A stretch of DNA of 64,000 bases from Pseudomonas sp. (GCF_030690725.1 NZ_JAUYGD010000053.1:124001-188000), one strand, 5' to 3'. Counted from the stretch's first letter, positions 51,282 to 60,937 are shown. Made by a program: numbers and translations. The notes: generated from the letters alone by a model not told the origin.

Positions 51282-53459
51282 TTACAGGCCGTTGGCGGCT
51301 TTGAACTCGCGGCGGCGGCGGTGCAGGACTGGCTCGGTGTAGCCGTTCGGCTGCTTGGCGCCTTCGACCACCAGTTCCAGGGCAGCCTGGAAGGCGATGT
51401 TGCTGTCGAAGTTCGGTGCCAGCGGACGGTACAGCGGGTCAGCCGCGTTCTGCCGGTCAACCACCGGGGCCATGCGCTTGAGGCTGGCAACGATCTGCTC
51501 TTCAGTGGCGATGCCATGACGCAGCCAGTTGGCCAGCAGCTGGCTGGAGATGCGCAGGGTAGCGCGGTCTTCCATCAGGCCAACGTCATTGATGTCCGGC
51601 ACCTTGGAGCAGCCGACGCCCTGGTCGATCCAGCGCACTACATAACCGAGGATGCCCTGGGAGTTGTTGTCCAGTTCGTTCTGGATTTCGTCAGCCGACC
51701 AGTTGGTGTCCTTGGCCAGCGGAATGCTCAGGATATCGTCGATCGACGCGCGGGCGCGTTGGGCCAGTTCGGCCTGACGGGCGAACACGTCGACCTTGTG
51801 GTAGTGCAGCGCGTGCAGTGCGGCGGCGGTCGGCGACGGTACCCAGGCGGTGTTGGCACCGGCCAGTGGGTGAGCGATCTTCTGCTCGAGCATACCGGCC
51901 ATCAGGTCAGGCATGGCCCACATGCCTTTACCGATCTGCGCGCGACCTTGCAGGCCGGTGGCCAGGCCGATATCGACGTTCCAGTTTTCGTAGGCGCTGA
52001 TCCACTTCTCGGACTTCATGGCGGCCTTGCGCACGACGGCGCCAGCTTCCATGGAGGTGTGGATTTCGTCACCGGTACGGTCGAGGAAGCCGGTGTTGAT
52101 AAACACCACGCGCTCGCTGGCGGCCTTGATGCAGGCTTTCAGGTTGACGGTGGTGCGGCGCTCTTCGTCCATGATGCCGACTTTCAGGGTGTTGCGCGTC
52201 AGGCCAAGGACGTCTTCAACGCGACCGAAGATTTCGGTGGTGAAGGCCACTTCTTCCGGGCCGTGCATCTTCGGCTTAACGATATAGACCGAGCCGGTGC
52301 GGGTGTTCTTGCGGCTGGTGTTGCCATTCAGGTTGTGGATGGCGATCAGGCTGGTGAACAACGCGTCTTGGATGCCCTCCGGAATCTCGTTGCCCTGGGC
52401 ATCGAGAATCGCTGGGTTGGTCATCAGGTGGCCGACATTGCGCACGAACAGCAGGCTGCGACCGTGCAGGGTCAGCTCGCTACCGTCGGTCTTGGTGTAG
52501 ACGCGATCCGGGTTCATGGTGCGGGTGAAGGTCTGGCCGCCTTTGGCCACTTCTTCCGCCAGGTCGCCCTTCATCAGGCCGAGCCAGTTTTTGTAGATCA
52601 CCACTTTGTCGTCAGCATCGACGGCCGCTACGGAGTCTTCGCAGTCCATGATGGTGGTCAGCGCAGCTTCCATCAGCACGTCTTTAACGCCAGCGGCGTC
52701 GGTCTGGCCGACTGGGGTGTTGGCATCGATCTGAATTTCGAAATGCAGGCCGTTGTGCTTGAGCAGTATGGCGATAGGCGCGTCGCTTGCGCCCTGGAAA
52801 CCAACCAGCTGCGCGTCGTCACGCAGGCCGCTGTTGCTGCCGCCTTTGAGGCTGACAACCAGCTTGCCGGCTTCGATGCGGTAACCGGTGGAGTCGACGT
52901 GGGAGCCAGCAGCCAGCGGCGCGGCGTCGTCGAGGAAGGCGCGGGCGAAGGCAATTACCTTGTCGCCGCGCACCTTGTTGTAGCCACGGCCTTTCTCGGC
53001 GCCGCCTTCTTCGCTGATCACGTCGGTGCCGTACAGGGCGTCGTACAGCGAACCCCAGCGGGCGTTGGAGGCGTTGAGGGCGAAACGCGCGTTCATCACC
53101 GGTACTACCAGCTGCGGGCCGGCCAGACGGGCAATTTCTTCGTCGACGTTCTGCGTGGTGGCCTGGAAGTCAGCCGGCTCTGGCAGCAGGTAACCGATTT
53201 CCTCAAGGAAGGCTTTGTAGGCAGCGGCGTCATGGGCCTGGCCTGCGCGGGCCTGGTGCCAGCCGTCGATCTGCGCCTGAATCGCATCGCGTTTGGCGAG
53301 CAGCGCACGGTTTTTCGGGGCCAGGTCATTGATGACCGCTTCGGCACCCGCCCAGAACTTGTCGGCAGCGATGCCGGTACCGGGGATGGCTTCGTTATTC
53401 ACGAAGTCGAACAGCACTTTGGCAACCTGCAGGCTGCCTACTTGAACGCGTTCAGTCAT
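51282..53459 (-). CDS. glcB: Malate synthase G
   Basis: A 725-residue monomeric malate synthase, the typical length for the G isoform. Recognisable blocks are [25 protein letters not shown], the catalytic [55 protein letters not shown] and the late cysteine region [10 protein letters not shown]. It condenses glyoxylate with acetyl-CoA in the glyoxylate shunt and glycolate use. The start is placed at MTERVQ (53459); four codons upstream are in frame but not part of the family. It is a single-gene unit ended by the hairpin at 51232. Confidence 0.97.
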   Translation of the reverse strand: MTERVQVGSLQVAKVLFDFVNNEAIPGTGIAADKFWAGAEAVINDLAPKNRALLAKRDAIQAQIDGWHQARAGQAHDAAAYKAFLEEIGYLLPEPADFQATTQNVDEEIARLAGPQLVVPVMNARFALNASNARWGSLYDALYGTDVISEEGGAEKGRGYNKVRGDKVIAFARAFLDDAAPLAAGSHVDSTGYRIEAGKLVVSLKGGSNSGLRDDAQLVGFQGASDAPIAILLKHNGLHFEIQIDANTPVGQTDAAGVKDVLMEAALTTIMDCEDSVAAVDADDKVVIYKNWLGLMKGDLAEEVAKGGQTFTRTMNPDRVYTKTDGSELTLHGRSLLFVRNVGHLMTNPAILDAQGNEIPEGIQDALFTSLIAIHNLNGNTSRKNTRTGSVYIVKPKMHGPEEVAFTTEIFGRVEDVLGLTRNTLKVGIMDEERRTTVNLKACIKAASERVVFINTGFLDRTGDEIHTSMEAGAVVRKAAMKSEKWISAYENWNVDIGLATGLQGRAQIGKGMWAMPDLMAGMLEQKIAHPLAGANTAWVPSPTAAALHALHYHKVDVFARQAELAQRARASIDDILSIPLAKDTNWSADEIQNELDNNSQGILGYVVRWIDQGVGCSKVPDINDVGLMEDRATLRISSQLLANWLRHGIATEEQIVASLKRMAPVVDRQNAADPLYRPLAPNFDSNIAFQAALELVVEGAKQPNGYTEPVLHRRRREFKAANGL

Positions 53460-53758
53460 CACTTGCCTCACTCTGCTCAGCTCTACTCAATAGCCGCGTC
53501 GGACATGGGAAATACGTCATGTAGTCCGAGGCGCGGCATACTACATCAAGATCCGGGGAAAATCAGTGGGTGCGCGTCGCTCTGCGACCAAGAAGTGCTT
53601 TGCAGTCACCATGTGTGGCGTATTGTCGCGGTTAGCGTTGAATATTGTTTCATAAAAGTTAAAAAACAGTACACAGTTTATTGTGTGTGTTTCTCGATCT
53701 GCTTGCTCAAGGCGCGCCTGCCTATACTGCTGCTCCACCGTTCTGGAGAGTGATCACC
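53460..53758. promoter_or_regulatory. Divergent promoter region of glcB and the GNAT gene
   Basis: The centre (53640-53690) is AT-rich and holds an ACACA-GTTTAT-TGTGT dyad at 53671-53686. A TATACT -10 candidate at about 53721-53726 lies ahead of the GNAT gene. No regulator can be assigned. Confidence 0.4.
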
Positions 53759-54205
53759 ATGCATATACAGGCAGCCACTGCCGCAGATCTGGACGAACTG
53801 GCCGAGCTGTTTGGCGCGTATCTGCGCTTTTATGAGGTGGCCAAACCTCAGTCGCAGGTGCGGGATTTTCTCGCCGCGCGCCTGCGCAACAACGATTCGA
53901 CCATTCTGCTGGCCCGTGATGCACGCGGTGCGGCGCAAGGCTTCGTCCAGCTCTATGCCTTTTTCTCTTCGCTGGCATTACAGCCAGCCTGGCTGCTGAG
54001 TGACCTGTATGTCAGTGAGCAGGTGCGCCGCCAGGGTGTTGGCGAAGCGCTGATGAACGCCGCTCGCGCCCATGCCGAGGCCACAGGCGCATGCGGTTTG
54101 CAGTTGGAGACGGCAAAGAGCAATCTGCCAGGACAAGCCCTCTACGAACGCCTGGGTTATGTGCGTGATGAGGTGTTTTTTACCTATTGGCTGGCGCTCA
54201 AATAA
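53759..54205 (+). CDS. GNAT family N-acetyltransferase
   Basis: A 148-residue acetyltransferase. The N-terminal IQAATAADLDELAELFGAYL, the central SDLYVSEQVRRQGVGEALMNAA with the acetyl-CoA RxxGxG/A loop, and ALYERLGYVRDEVFFTYWL at the end are classic GNAT features. The WLLSDLYV segment resembles members acting on small amines or amino acids, but the substrate is open. It lies 21 bases before gcvR and the two probably share a transcript. Confidence 0.9.
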   Translation: MHIQAATAADLDELAELFGAYLRFYEVAKPQSQVRDFLAARLRNNDSTILLARDARGAAQGFVQLYAFFSSLALQPAWLLSDLYVSEQVRRQGVGEALMNAARAHAEATGACGLQLETAKSNLPGQALYERLGYVRDEVFFTYWLALK

Positions 54206-54226
54206 GCCTCGTATAAGGAGTTGTTC

Positions 54227-54745
54227 ATGGACCATCTGGTATTGACGGTTATTGCCCAGGATCAGCCGGGTCTGGTCGAGCGCATCGCCCAGTGCATCAG
54301 CGAGCACGACGGTAACTGGCTGGAAAGCCGCATGTCGCGCATGGCCGGGCAGTTCGCCGGAATCCTGCGGGTCGATGTGCCGCTGGATGCGCACTCCGGG
54401 CTGGTCACCGCGCTGGAGGAGTTACAGGCCCATGGCATCCGTGTGCAGATCGCTGCCGGCGGCACCGAGCCGGTAACGGTTTGGCAAGCCATTCGCCTGG
54501 AACTGGTGGGCAATGATCGCCCAGGCATCGTGCGCGATATCACCCGTCTGCTCAGCAGCCATGGCGTCAATCTGGAACGCCTGAACACCGAAGTGGTGCC
54601 GGCTCCGATGAGCGGCGAGCTGCTGTTCCAGGCCCAGGCTGTGCTGGGCGTACCGCAGAGCCTGAGTCTGGAGCAGTTGCAGACCCATCTGGAAACCCTG
54701 GCTGATGATCTGATGGTGGAGCTAAAGCTGCAGGCCGAGGAGTAA
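54227..54745 (+). CDS. gcvR: Glycine cleavage system transcriptional repressor GcvR-like (double ACT)
   Basis: A 172-residue protein made of two ACT domains: residues 3-75 (LVLTVIAQDQPGLVERIAQC) and residues 88-165 (IRLELVGNDRPGIVRDITRL, then SHGVNLERLNTEV). In E. coli, GcvR binds glycine and restrains GcvA. In this genome the locus-wide glycine flux gives it an obvious ligand, though the target operon is not in the window. ATG 54227 follows a TAAGGAG ribosome-binding site. A terminator and a DnaA-box cluster follow the gene. Confidence 0.88.
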   Translation: MDHLVLTVIAQDQPGLVERIAQCISEHDGNWLESRMSRMAGQFAGILRVDVPLDAHSGLVTALEELQAHGIRVQIAAGGTEPVTVWQAIRLELVGNDRPGIVRDITRLLSSHGVNLERLNTEVVPAPMSGELLFQAQAVLGVPQSLSLEQLQTHLETLADDLMVELKLQAEE

Positions 54746-54793
54746 ACGGCTTTATCCACGTTCCATGTGGATAACTCTGTGCGTAGCATGAGG

Positions 54794-54829
54794 AGCCCCG
54801 GAGCATAGCCTAGTGCCCCGGGGCTTTTT
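54794..54829 (+). terminator. Intrinsic terminator after gcvR
   Basis: AGCCCCGG (54794-54801) pairs with CCGGGGCT (54818-54825), and TTTTT follows. Confidence 0.8.
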
Positions 54830-54858
54830 GCTAAGTGCTTATTTTTTAAGCACTTAGC
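54830..54858. repeat. Perfect 12-bp inverted repeat with TTTTT loop
   Basis: GCTAAGTGCTTA and TAAGCACTTAGC are exact inverses separated by TTTTT. The structure starts at the last base after the gcvR terminator. It lacks a following T-run on either strand. Confidence 0.85.
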
Positions 54859-54958
54859 AGTTGGTTGTGCACAAAGGCCGGGGATGCTTCTGTGGATAAG
54901 CCGGGGGCAACTGGCTGTAGGCCAGATGCCTCGGGTGTTACAGGCTGCTGGTTGTTTT

Positions 54959-55852
54959 CTAGCCAGCCTGGCGTTTGCGCAGGCTTAACCAGGCATCCAC
55001 GCTATAGATCGCCAAGCCCGCCCAGATGCAGATAAAGGCCAGCAGTTTGCTCGGGTCGAAATGCTCATCAAACAGAAAGATCGCCTGCAACAGCACCAGC
55101 GTTGGTGCCAGGTACTGCAGAAAGCCCAGGGTGGTGTAGGGCAGATGGCGGGCGGCGGCGTTGAAGCACACCAGCGGCACCAGGGTGATCGGCCCGGCGG
55201 CGATTAGCCACAGCGCTTCCGGGGTGCTCCAGAAATCAGCCTGGGTGCTCATCGCCGCAGGGTGCATAAGCAGCCAGCCGAGCGCCAGCGGCAGCAGCAG
55301 CCAGGTTTCCACCACCAGGCCGGGCAATGCGGCCACCGGTGCCTGCTTGCGGATCAGTCCATAAAAGCCAAAGGTCAGCGCCAGTACCAGCGATACCCAG
55401 GGAATGCTGCCCACCTGCCACAGCTGTTGCAGTACTCCCAACGCGGCCAGGGCCACGGCCAGCCACTGCAGGCGGCGCAAGCGTTCGCCAAGAATCAGCA
55501 TGCCCAGCAGCACGTTGACCAGCGGGTTGATGTAATAGCCCAGGCTGGCCTCAAGCATGCGTTCGTTATTCACCGCCCACACATACACCAGCCAGTTACT
55601 GGCGATCAGCACGCCACTCAGGGCCAGCACGGCAAAGCGTTTGGGGTTATCCAGCAGCTCGCGCAGCCAGCCGGGGTGCTTCCACACCAGCAGCAACAGC
55701 GCGCCGAACAGCGCGGACCAGAGGGCACGATGAACGATGATTTCCAGCGCAGGGACGCTCTGGATGGCTTTGAAGTAGAGCGGGAACAGGCCCCAGATGA
55801 TGTAGGCGGTCAGGCCGAGAATATACCCGCGGCGCGGGTTGGCGGTGGCCAT
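54959..55852 (-). CDS. rarD: EamA-family transporter RarD
   Basis: A 297-residue protein with ten predicted membrane helices arranged as two EamA repeats. The opening RGYILGLTAYIIWGLFPLYF and the segment SNWLVYVWAVNNERMLEASLGYYINPLV are diagnostic of RarD. The protein is the 'chloramphenicol-sensitive' RarD, a drug/metabolite transporter superfamily member of undefined substrate. It is monocistronic on the reverse strand. Confidence 0.93.
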   Translation of the reverse strand: MATANPRRGYILGLTAYIIWGLFPLYFKAIQSVPALEIIVHRALWSALFGALLLLVWKHPGWLRELLDNPKRFAVLALSGVLIASNWLVYVWAVNNERMLEASLGYYINPLVNVLLGMLILGERLRRLQWLAVALAALGVLQQLWQVGSIPWVSLVLALTFGFYGLIRKQAPVAALPGLVVETWLLLPLALGWLLMHPAAMSTQADFWSTPEALWLIAAGPITLVPLVCFNAAARHLPYTTLGFLQYLAPTLVLLQAIFLFDEHFDPSKLLAFICIWAGLAIYSVDAWLSLRKRQAG

Positions 55853-55992
55853 GCAGGGTCCTTGCTTAGGCTGCTAACTAGAGGCTCGGAATTCTAGTCG
55901 GGGCAGCAGGGACTTGTCTGGCCGTTCAGCTTTGTTATTAACGCCCCGCGGGCAATTAGCGTAAGCCTGGCTTTACAGGACGTCGGTAACTG

Positions 55993-56565
55993 TTATGGCG
56001 TGTGGTCGCGCGACTCGGCTGTCGCGCTGTCCAGTTGCAGCGCCCCGCTATAGCTGAGCAGGTTGCCGAGCAGGGGCAGGCTGAAGCCGACGTGGAAGTG
56101 ATAGCGACCATCTTCAATACGTTTGTAGGCCTCGGTACGCGGCAGTAGCCATAATGGAATGCGCACACCGTGCAGCCAAGCCTTGAGCGGCCGCCAGTAC
56201 CAACCGCCTTGGCGAATATCTACCGCCAAGGCCAGTGTCAGTGCCCCGGTGGACTCCAGCCAGTAACCGTCCGGCCAGCTGCCACTGGGCTGAAAGCGTG
56301 AGTAGAGCATGGCGGAATCGGCGAAGCAGCGGTTCCAGTGCAGGCTGTCATCTGTGCCATGGATATCCACTTGGAATGCGACACGTGTGTGCTCCGTTGG
56401 AATACCCAAACGCGTCGCCAGGCGTGCACCGACGATCCCGGCAAGACCTCGACCCAATTGCAGATCGACCTGTCCGTGCAGCTTGCCGCCCTGCTGGTGT
56501 AGCTGTTGCAGCAACGGGTTTAGTTGAACAAAGCCCGCACCAAACCAGCGTTCGACGATAGACAT
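55993..56565 (-). CDS. DUF4166 domain protein
   Basis: A 190-residue soluble protein that fits DUF4166: VERWFGAGFVQLNPLLQQLH at the start, LGRGLAGIVGARLATRLGIP, a central LHWNRCFADSAMLYSRFQPSG and a late HFHVGFSLPLLG. Members are widespread and uncharacterised. It is 35 bases before srkA on the same strand? The order on the reverse strand is srkA first, then this gene, with its start 36 bases after the srkA stop, so cotranscription is likely. Confidence 0.82.
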   Translation of the reverse strand: MSIVERWFGAGFVQLNPLLQQLHQQGGKLHGQVDLQLGRGLAGIVGARLATRLGIPTEHTRVAFQVDIHGTDDSLHWNRCFADSAMLYSRFQPSGSWPDGYWLESTGALTLALAVDIRQGGWYWRPLKAWLHGVRIPLWLLPRTEAYKRIEDGRYHFHVGFSLPLLGNLLSYSGALQLDSATAESRDHTP

Positions 56566-56600
56566 AGAGAGCTCCTTTCTCGATTAGAGGTGTTGCTGGT

Positions 56601-57575
56601 TTAGAACAGCTTTAGCGGTTCTTCATCCAGTGCCGACAGCTGCTCACGCAGGATCAGAATCTGATCGCCCCAGTAACGCTCGCTGCCAAACCAGGGGAAA
56701 CTCATGGGGAAGGCCGGGTCGTCCCAGCGGCGCGCCAGCCAGGCGCTGTAATGCATCAGGCGCAAGGCGCGCAGGCCTTCGATCAGCGGCAGTTCGCGCG
56801 GGTTGAAGTCGTGAAACTCCTGATAACCATCCATCAGCTCCGACAGTTGGCCGAGGCGCTCGTGACGTTCGCCGGCGAGCATCATCCACAAATCCTGCAC
56901 GGCCGGCCCCATGCGGCAGTCGTCGAGGTCGACCATGTGGAAGGTGTCGTCGCGGCACAGCAGGTTGCCGGGGTGGCAATCGCCATGCAGACGGATCGCC
57001 TGCACCGGATTGGCGGCGAACAGCACATCCAGGCGCTTGAGCAGGTCACGCGCCACCGACTCGTAAGCCGGCAGCAGGCTGCGCGGAATAAAGTTGCCAT
57101 CCAGCAGGGTGGCCAGCGATGCATGGCCGAAGTTGCTCACCTGCAAGGCTTCACGGTGGGCAAACGGCTTGAGTGAGCCGACCGCATGCAGGCGGCCGAG
57201 TAGCTGACCGAGGCGATACAGTTGGTCGAGGTTGCCAGGCTCCGGCGCGCGGCCGCCGCGGCGTGGGAACAGCGCAAAACGAAAGCCGGCATAGCTGAAC
57301 AGGGTTTCGCCATCGCGCAGCAGGGGTGCGACTACCGGCACCTCGCACTCGGCCAGCTCGAAGGTAAAGCTGTGCTCCTCGCGAATCGCTTCATCGGTCC
57401 AGCGGTCCGGGCGATAGAACTTGGCGATCAGCGGCGTTTCGTCCTCGATGCCGACCTGGTAGACGCGATTTTCATAGCTGTTCAGCGCCAGTACGCGGGC
57501 GTCGCTGAGGTAGCCGATGCTCTCCACGGCATCCAGCACCAGGTCGGGTGTGAGTGCGGCAAATGGATGGGACAT
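56601..57575 (-). CDS. srkA: Stress response kinase SrkA (YihE)
   Basis: A 324-residue aminoglycoside-phosphotransferase-fold Ser/Thr kinase of the SrkA/YihE type. The N-lobe includes LNSYENRVYQVGIEDETPLIAKFYRPDRW. The catalytic loop is RLHGDCHPGNLLCRDD and the metal-binding segment MVDLDDCRMGPAVQDLW. It ends in PWFGSERYWGDQI. SrkA counteracts programmed death and envelope stress in E. coli. The start at 57575 (SHPFAALTPDLVLDAVE) is the family start; a 15-codon upstream extension is in frame. Confidence 0.93.
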   Translation of the reverse strand: MSHPFAALTPDLVLDAVESIGYLSDARVLALNSYENRVYQVGIEDETPLIAKFYRPDRWTDEAIREEHSFTFELAECEVPVVAPLLRDGETLFSYAGFRFALFPRRGGRAPEPGNLDQLYRLGQLLGRLHAVGSLKPFAHREALQVSNFGHASLATLLDGNFIPRSLLPAYESVARDLLKRLDVLFAANPVQAIRLHGDCHPGNLLCRDDTFHMVDLDDCRMGPAVQDLWMMLAGERHERLGQLSELMDGYQEFHDFNPRELPLIEGLRALRLMHYSAWLARRWDDPAFPMSFPWFGSERYWGDQILILREQLSALDEEPLKLF

Positions 57576-57683
57576 GGGCGACTCCGGGGTAATTGGCCGC
57601 AGAGTGTAGCGCTTATGCATGGGCGGGCGGTGTTTGAGCGCTGCGCAGGATGGCGTTGAGCGCAGCGATACCCATCACCAGTT

Positions 57684-57766
57684 CGTAGCCTGGATAAGCG
57701 CAGCGCAATCCGGGATAGCACTTCGGATAGTGCTCCCGGATTGCGCCAAGGCTTATCCGGGCTACG
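57684..57766. repeat. 83-bp near-perfect composite palindrome
   Basis: The outer arms CGTAGCCTGGATAAGC (57684-57699) and GCTTATCCGGGCTACG (57751-57766) match at 15 of 16. The middle GCGCAATCCGGGA (57703-57715) and TCCCGGATTGCGC (57734-57746) are exact. The centre AGCACT/AGTGCT also pairs. The sequence is a common pseudomonad intergenic repeat and lies between comF and srkA. Confidence 0.9.
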
Positions 57767-57773
57767 AGGCGGG

Positions 57774-58508
57774 TTAATCGCCTGGCTTTGGCGTGCGCGC
57801 CAGGCAATACACATCAACCCGCGCCGTACCTGCCTTGTTTAATAGCCGCGCCAGGCTTTCGGCGGTGGCGCCAGTGGTCAGTACATCATCGACTAGCGCC
57901 ACATGCAGGCCGCTGACTACGCTGCCCGGCGCCAAGGCAAAGGCCTTGCGTAGGTTGCGTTTACGGGTGGCGGCGTCCAGTTGCTGTTGCGCTGGGGTGT
58001 CGACAACCCGCTGCAACCAGTGTGCCTGCAGCGGCAGTTGCAGGCTGGCGCTCAGCCATTCAGCGAGCAGACCGGCCTGGTTGAAGCCACGCTGGCGTTG
58101 GCGCTTGTCCGCCAGCGGTACGGGCAGCAGCAGATCGGGGCGCGGCAGCCCTTCATCGAAGGCATGTTGCAGATGCTGTGACAAAAGCTCGCCGAGCAGA
58201 CGTCCCAATGGCCACTTGGCCTGATGCTTGAACCGGGTAATCAGGCTGTCGATGGGGAAGGCGTAGCGCCAGGGCACTTCGACCTTGCTAAAGCTGGGCG
58301 GCTTTTTCAGGCAGGCCCCGCAGACCAAGCCGTGGCTGGGCAGCGGCAGGGCGCAGACCTGACAATGCCCGCCGAGCCACGGCAGCTCGGCTTCGCAGCT
58401 GGTGCAAATGGCCAGCGCGGCGTCTGCGGCTTCGTCGCAGAGCAAACAGCTTTGATTGCTTTTTAACCAGTTGTAAACCGGGTGTTGTGAGTTGGGTTGA
58501 CAGCGCAT
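57774..58508 (-). CDS. comF: ComF family phosphoribosyltransferase-like protein
   Basis: A 244-residue protein. The N-terminal 60 residues form a zinc-ribbon-like region (CLLCDEAADAALAICTSC and HCQVCALPLPSHGLVCGAC), followed by a type I phosphoribosyltransferase fold with the PRPP loop VALVDDVLTTGATAESLARL. ComF proteins aid DNA uptake in competent bacteria and related processes, though many hosts are not naturally competent. It is divergent from bioB, and the biotin-operon BirA-type operator lies within its first dozen codons. Confidence 0.92.
   Translation of the reverse strand: MRCQPNSQHPVYNWLKSNQSCLLCDEAADAALAICTSCEAELPWLGGHCQVCALPLPSHGLVCGACLKKPPSFSKVEVPWRYAFPIDSLITRFKHQAKWPLGRLLGELLSQHLQHAFDEGLPRPDLLLPVPLADKRQRQRGFNQAGLLAEWLSASLQLPLQAHWLQRVVDTPAQQQLDAATRKRNLRKAFALAPGSVVSGLHVALVDDVLTTGATAESLARLLNKAGTARVDVYCLARTPKPGD
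58471..58503. promoter_or_regulatory. BirA-type biotin operator candidate
   Basis: TTGTAAACC (58471-58479, exact) and GGTTGACAG (58495-58503, 7 of 9 to GGTTTACAA) are separated by 15 bases, the layout described for BirA repressor sites. It lies inside comF codons 2-13 and about 85 bases upstream of the bioB ATG, so it could repress bioB transcription and affect comF. Confidence 0.6.
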
Positions 58509-58588
58509 ACGCCTTCCATAACTATGCCGAACATCCGTGTCGCGTCCGCTGAATCTAGCAGGGCGCAGCCAACAATAAGGAATTACCG

Positions 58589-59644
58589 ATGAGCGCCACC
58601 ACCGCCGCCAACCTGCGTCACGACTGGACTCTTAATGAGGTCAAGGCGCTCTTCGAACAACCGTTCAACGACCTGCTGTTCCAAGCGCAGACCGTGCACC
58701 GCGCGCACTTCGACCCGAACCGCGTGCAGGTCTCGACCCTGCTGTCGATCAAGACCGGCGCCTGCCCGGAAGACTGCAAGTACTGCCCGCAGTCCGGCCA
58801 CTACAACACCGGTCTGGAAAAGGAAAAACTGCTGGAAGTGCAGAAGGTGCTGGAGGCCGCCGCCGAGGCCAAGGCCATCGGCTCTACGCGTTTCTGCATG
58901 GGCGCGGCCTGGAAACACCCGTCGGCCAAGGATATGCCCTACGTGCTGAAAATGGTCGAAGGCGTCAAGGCCCTGGGCCTGGAAACCTGCATGACTCTGG
59001 GCAAGCTGGATAAAGAGCAGACCCAGGCCCTGGCGGCTGCCGGCCTGGACTACTACAACCACAACCTGGACACCTCGCCGGAGTTCTACGGCAACATCAT
59101 CACCACCCGCACTTACGGCGAACGCCTGGAAACTCTGGCCTACGTACGTGATTCGGGGATGAAGATCTGCTCCGGCGGCATCCTCGGCATGGGCGAGTCG
59201 CTGGACGACCGCGCCGGCCTGCTGATTCAGTTGGCCAACCTGCCGGAGCATCCGGAATCGGTGCCGATCAACATGCTGGTGAAAGTCAAAGGCACGCCGC
59301 TGGCCGATGAGCAGGATGTCGATCCGTTCGACTTTATCCGCATGCTCGCCGTGGCGCGGATCATGATGCCGCAGTCGCACGTGCGCCTGTCCGCTGGCCG
59401 CGAGGCGATGAACGAGCAGATGCAGGCCCTGGCGTTCTTTGCCGGTGCCAACTCAATTTTCTATGGCGAGAAACTGCTGACCACCGCCAACCCGCAAGCC
59501 AACCAGGACATGCAGTTGTTCGCTCGCCTCGGCATCAAGCCGGAAGAGCGCGAAGAACACGCCGACGAGGTGCACCAGGCAGCCATTGAGCAGGCGCTGG
59601 TCGAACAGCGCGATTCCAAGCTGTTCTATAACGCAGCGGTCTAA
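58589..59644 (+). CDS. bioB: Biotin synthase
   Basis: A 351-residue radical SAM enzyme. The SAM-cluster motif is [13 protein letters not shown] with Cys59, Cys63 and Cys66; the 2Fe-2S cluster Cys and Arg ligands lie in the later [18 protein letters not shown] and RLSAGRE segments. It inserts sulfur into dethiobiotin to form biotin. It is the first gene of bioBFHCD. Start ATG follows AATAAGGAATT. A REP element separates it from bioF. Confidence 0.97.
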   Translation: MSATTAANLRHDWTLNEVKALFEQPFNDLLFQAQTVHRAHFDPNRVQVSTLLSIKTGACPEDCKYCPQSGHYNTGLEKEKLLEVQKVLEAAAEAKAIGSTRFCMGAAWKHPSAKDMPYVLKMVEGVKALGLETCMTLGKLDKEQTQALAAAGLDYYNHNLDTSPEFYGNIITTRTYGERLETLAYVRDSGMKICSGGILGMGESLDDRAGLLIQLANLPEHPESVPINMLVKVKGTPLADEQDVDPFDFIRMLAVARIMMPQSHVRLSAGREAMNEQMQALAFFAGANSIFYGEKLLTTANPQANQDMQLFARLGIKPEEREEHADEVHQAAIEQALVEQRDSKLFYNAAV

Positions 59645-59658
59645 TCCCTTCGAACCGG

Positions 59659-59732
59659 TAGGAGCGGGCCCTGCCCGCGAAGGTTGCGAGCCTTTCGCGG
59701 GCATGGAACTAGGCGTCCCCCCGCGCTCCTAC
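59659..59732. repeat. REP-type element between bioB and bioF
   Basis: GTAGGAGCGGG and CGCGCTCCTAC form the outer arms; the inner CCCGCGAA and TTCGCGGG pair as well. Bases 59693-59723 are identical to 48424-48454. Confidence 0.87.
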
Positions 59733-59755
59733 ATCGTCGCTTTTCCGAGGCTTGC

Positions 59756-60937
59756 ATGCCCTTCGATCTGTCCGCCCGCCTTGCCGAGCGCCGCACTACC
59801 AATCTCTATCGCCAGCGGCCCTTGCTTGAGTCACCGCAGGGGCCGCTGGTTACGGTCGATGGCCGGCAGCTGCTGGCCTTCTGCTCCAACGATTACCTTG
59901 GCCTGGCCAATCATCCGCAGGTGATCGACGCCTGGCGCGCCGGTGCGCAGAAGTGGGGCGTGGGCGGCGGCGCCTCGCATCTGGTGATCGGCCACAGCAC
60001 GCCGCATCAGCAGCTCGAAGAAGCGCTGGCCGAGTTCACCGGGCGCCCCCGTGCGCTGCTGTTTTCCACCGGTTATATGGCCAACCTCGGTGCGGTCACC
60101 GCGCTGGTCGGGCAGGGCGATAGCGTGCTGGAGGATCGGCTTAACCACGCGTCCCTGCTGGATGCCGGCTTGCTCAGCGGCGCGCGCTTTTCCCGTTATC
60201 TGCATAACGATGGCGTCAGCCTGGCCAATCGCCTGCGCAAGGTCAGCGGCAATACCCTGATCGTCACCGACGGCGTATTCAGCATGGATGGCGACCTGGC
60301 TGATCTGCCTTCACTGTGCGCCGAAGCGCGCCGCGCCAATGCCTGGGTGATGGTCGATGATGCCCATGGTTTCGGCCCGCTGGGCGCCACCGGCGGCGGG
60401 ATTGTCGAGCACTTCGGCCTGGGCCTGGATGATGTGCAGGTGCTGGTCGGTACCTTGGGCAAGGCCTTCGGTACCGCTGGCGCCTTTGTCGCAGGCAGCG
60501 AGGAGCTGATCGAGACCCTGGTGCAGTTCGCCCGGCCCTATATCTACACCACCAGTCAGCCACCGGCGCTGGCCTGCGCCACCCTGAAAAGCCTGGAGTT
60601 GCTGCGCAGCGAACATTGGCGGCGCGAGCACCTGAATGCCCTGATCAAACGGTTCCGCGAAGGTGCCCAGGCCATCGGCCTGGAGCTGATGGACAGCGCC
60701 ACGCCGATTCAACCAATCCTGATCGGCGATAGCGGCCGCGCCATGCAGCTGTCGCAGATGCTGCGTGAGCGCGGCCTACTGGTCACCGCCATTCGCCCGC
60801 CCACCGTGCCGGCCGGCAGCGCCCGTCTGCGCGTCACCCTGTCCGCTGCCCATAGCCTGGAGCAGCTGGAACTGCTGCTGGAGGCTCTGGCCGAGTGCTG
60901 GCCTCTGCTGGCTGGCGAGGCCGTCGCGCATGCGTGA
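59756..60937 (+). CDS. bioF: 8-amino-7-oxononanoate synthase
   Basis: A 393-residue PLP-dependent alpha-oxoamine synthase. Landmarks are [42 protein letters not shown], the [11 protein letters not shown] motif and PLP lysine in [13 protein letters not shown]. It condenses pimeloyl-ACP with alanine. The start at 59756 is the family start; a 24-codon in-frame extension runs across the REP. The 3' end overlaps bioH by eight bases. Confidence 0.96.
   Translation: MPFDLSARLAERRTTNLYRQRPLLESPQGPLVTVDGRQLLAFCSNDYLGLANHPQVIDAWRAGAQKWGVGGGASHLVIGHSTPHQQLEEALAEFTGRPRALLFSTGYMANLGAVTALVGQGDSVLEDRLNHASLLDAGLLSGARFSRYLHNDGVSLANRLRKVSGNTLIVTDGVFSMDGDLADLPSLCAEARRANAWVMVDDAHGFGPLGATGGGIVEHFGLGLDDVQVLVGTLGKAFGTAGAFVAGSEELIETLVQFARPYIYTTSQPPALACATLKSLELLRSEHWRREHLNALIKRFREGAQAIGLELMDSATPIQPILIGDSGRAMQLSQMLRERGLLVTAIRPPTVPAGSARLRVTLSAAHSLEQLELLLEALAECWPLLAGEAVAHA

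Larger units (their letters stand above)
54752..54899. promoter_or_regulatory. Cluster of three DnaA-box-like 9-mers
   Basis: TTATCCACG at 54752-54760 (8 of 9), TGTGGATAA at 54766-54774 (exact reverse complement of TTATCCACA) and a second exact TGTGGATAA at 54891-54899. The first two face each other across 5 bases. A TTGTGCACAA palindrome sits at 54865-54874. Confidence 0.6.

Noticed and set aside
51321..53753. 810-codon open frame antisense to malate synthase G
   Set aside because: It is longer than glcB, but glcB is unmistakable in every conserved block. The antisense product is low-complexity.
54752..54899. Chromosomal replication origin
   Set aside because: There is no dnaA/dnaN/gyrB context, no AT-rich unwinding element and only three boxes. 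It is treated as a DnaA-box cluster instead.
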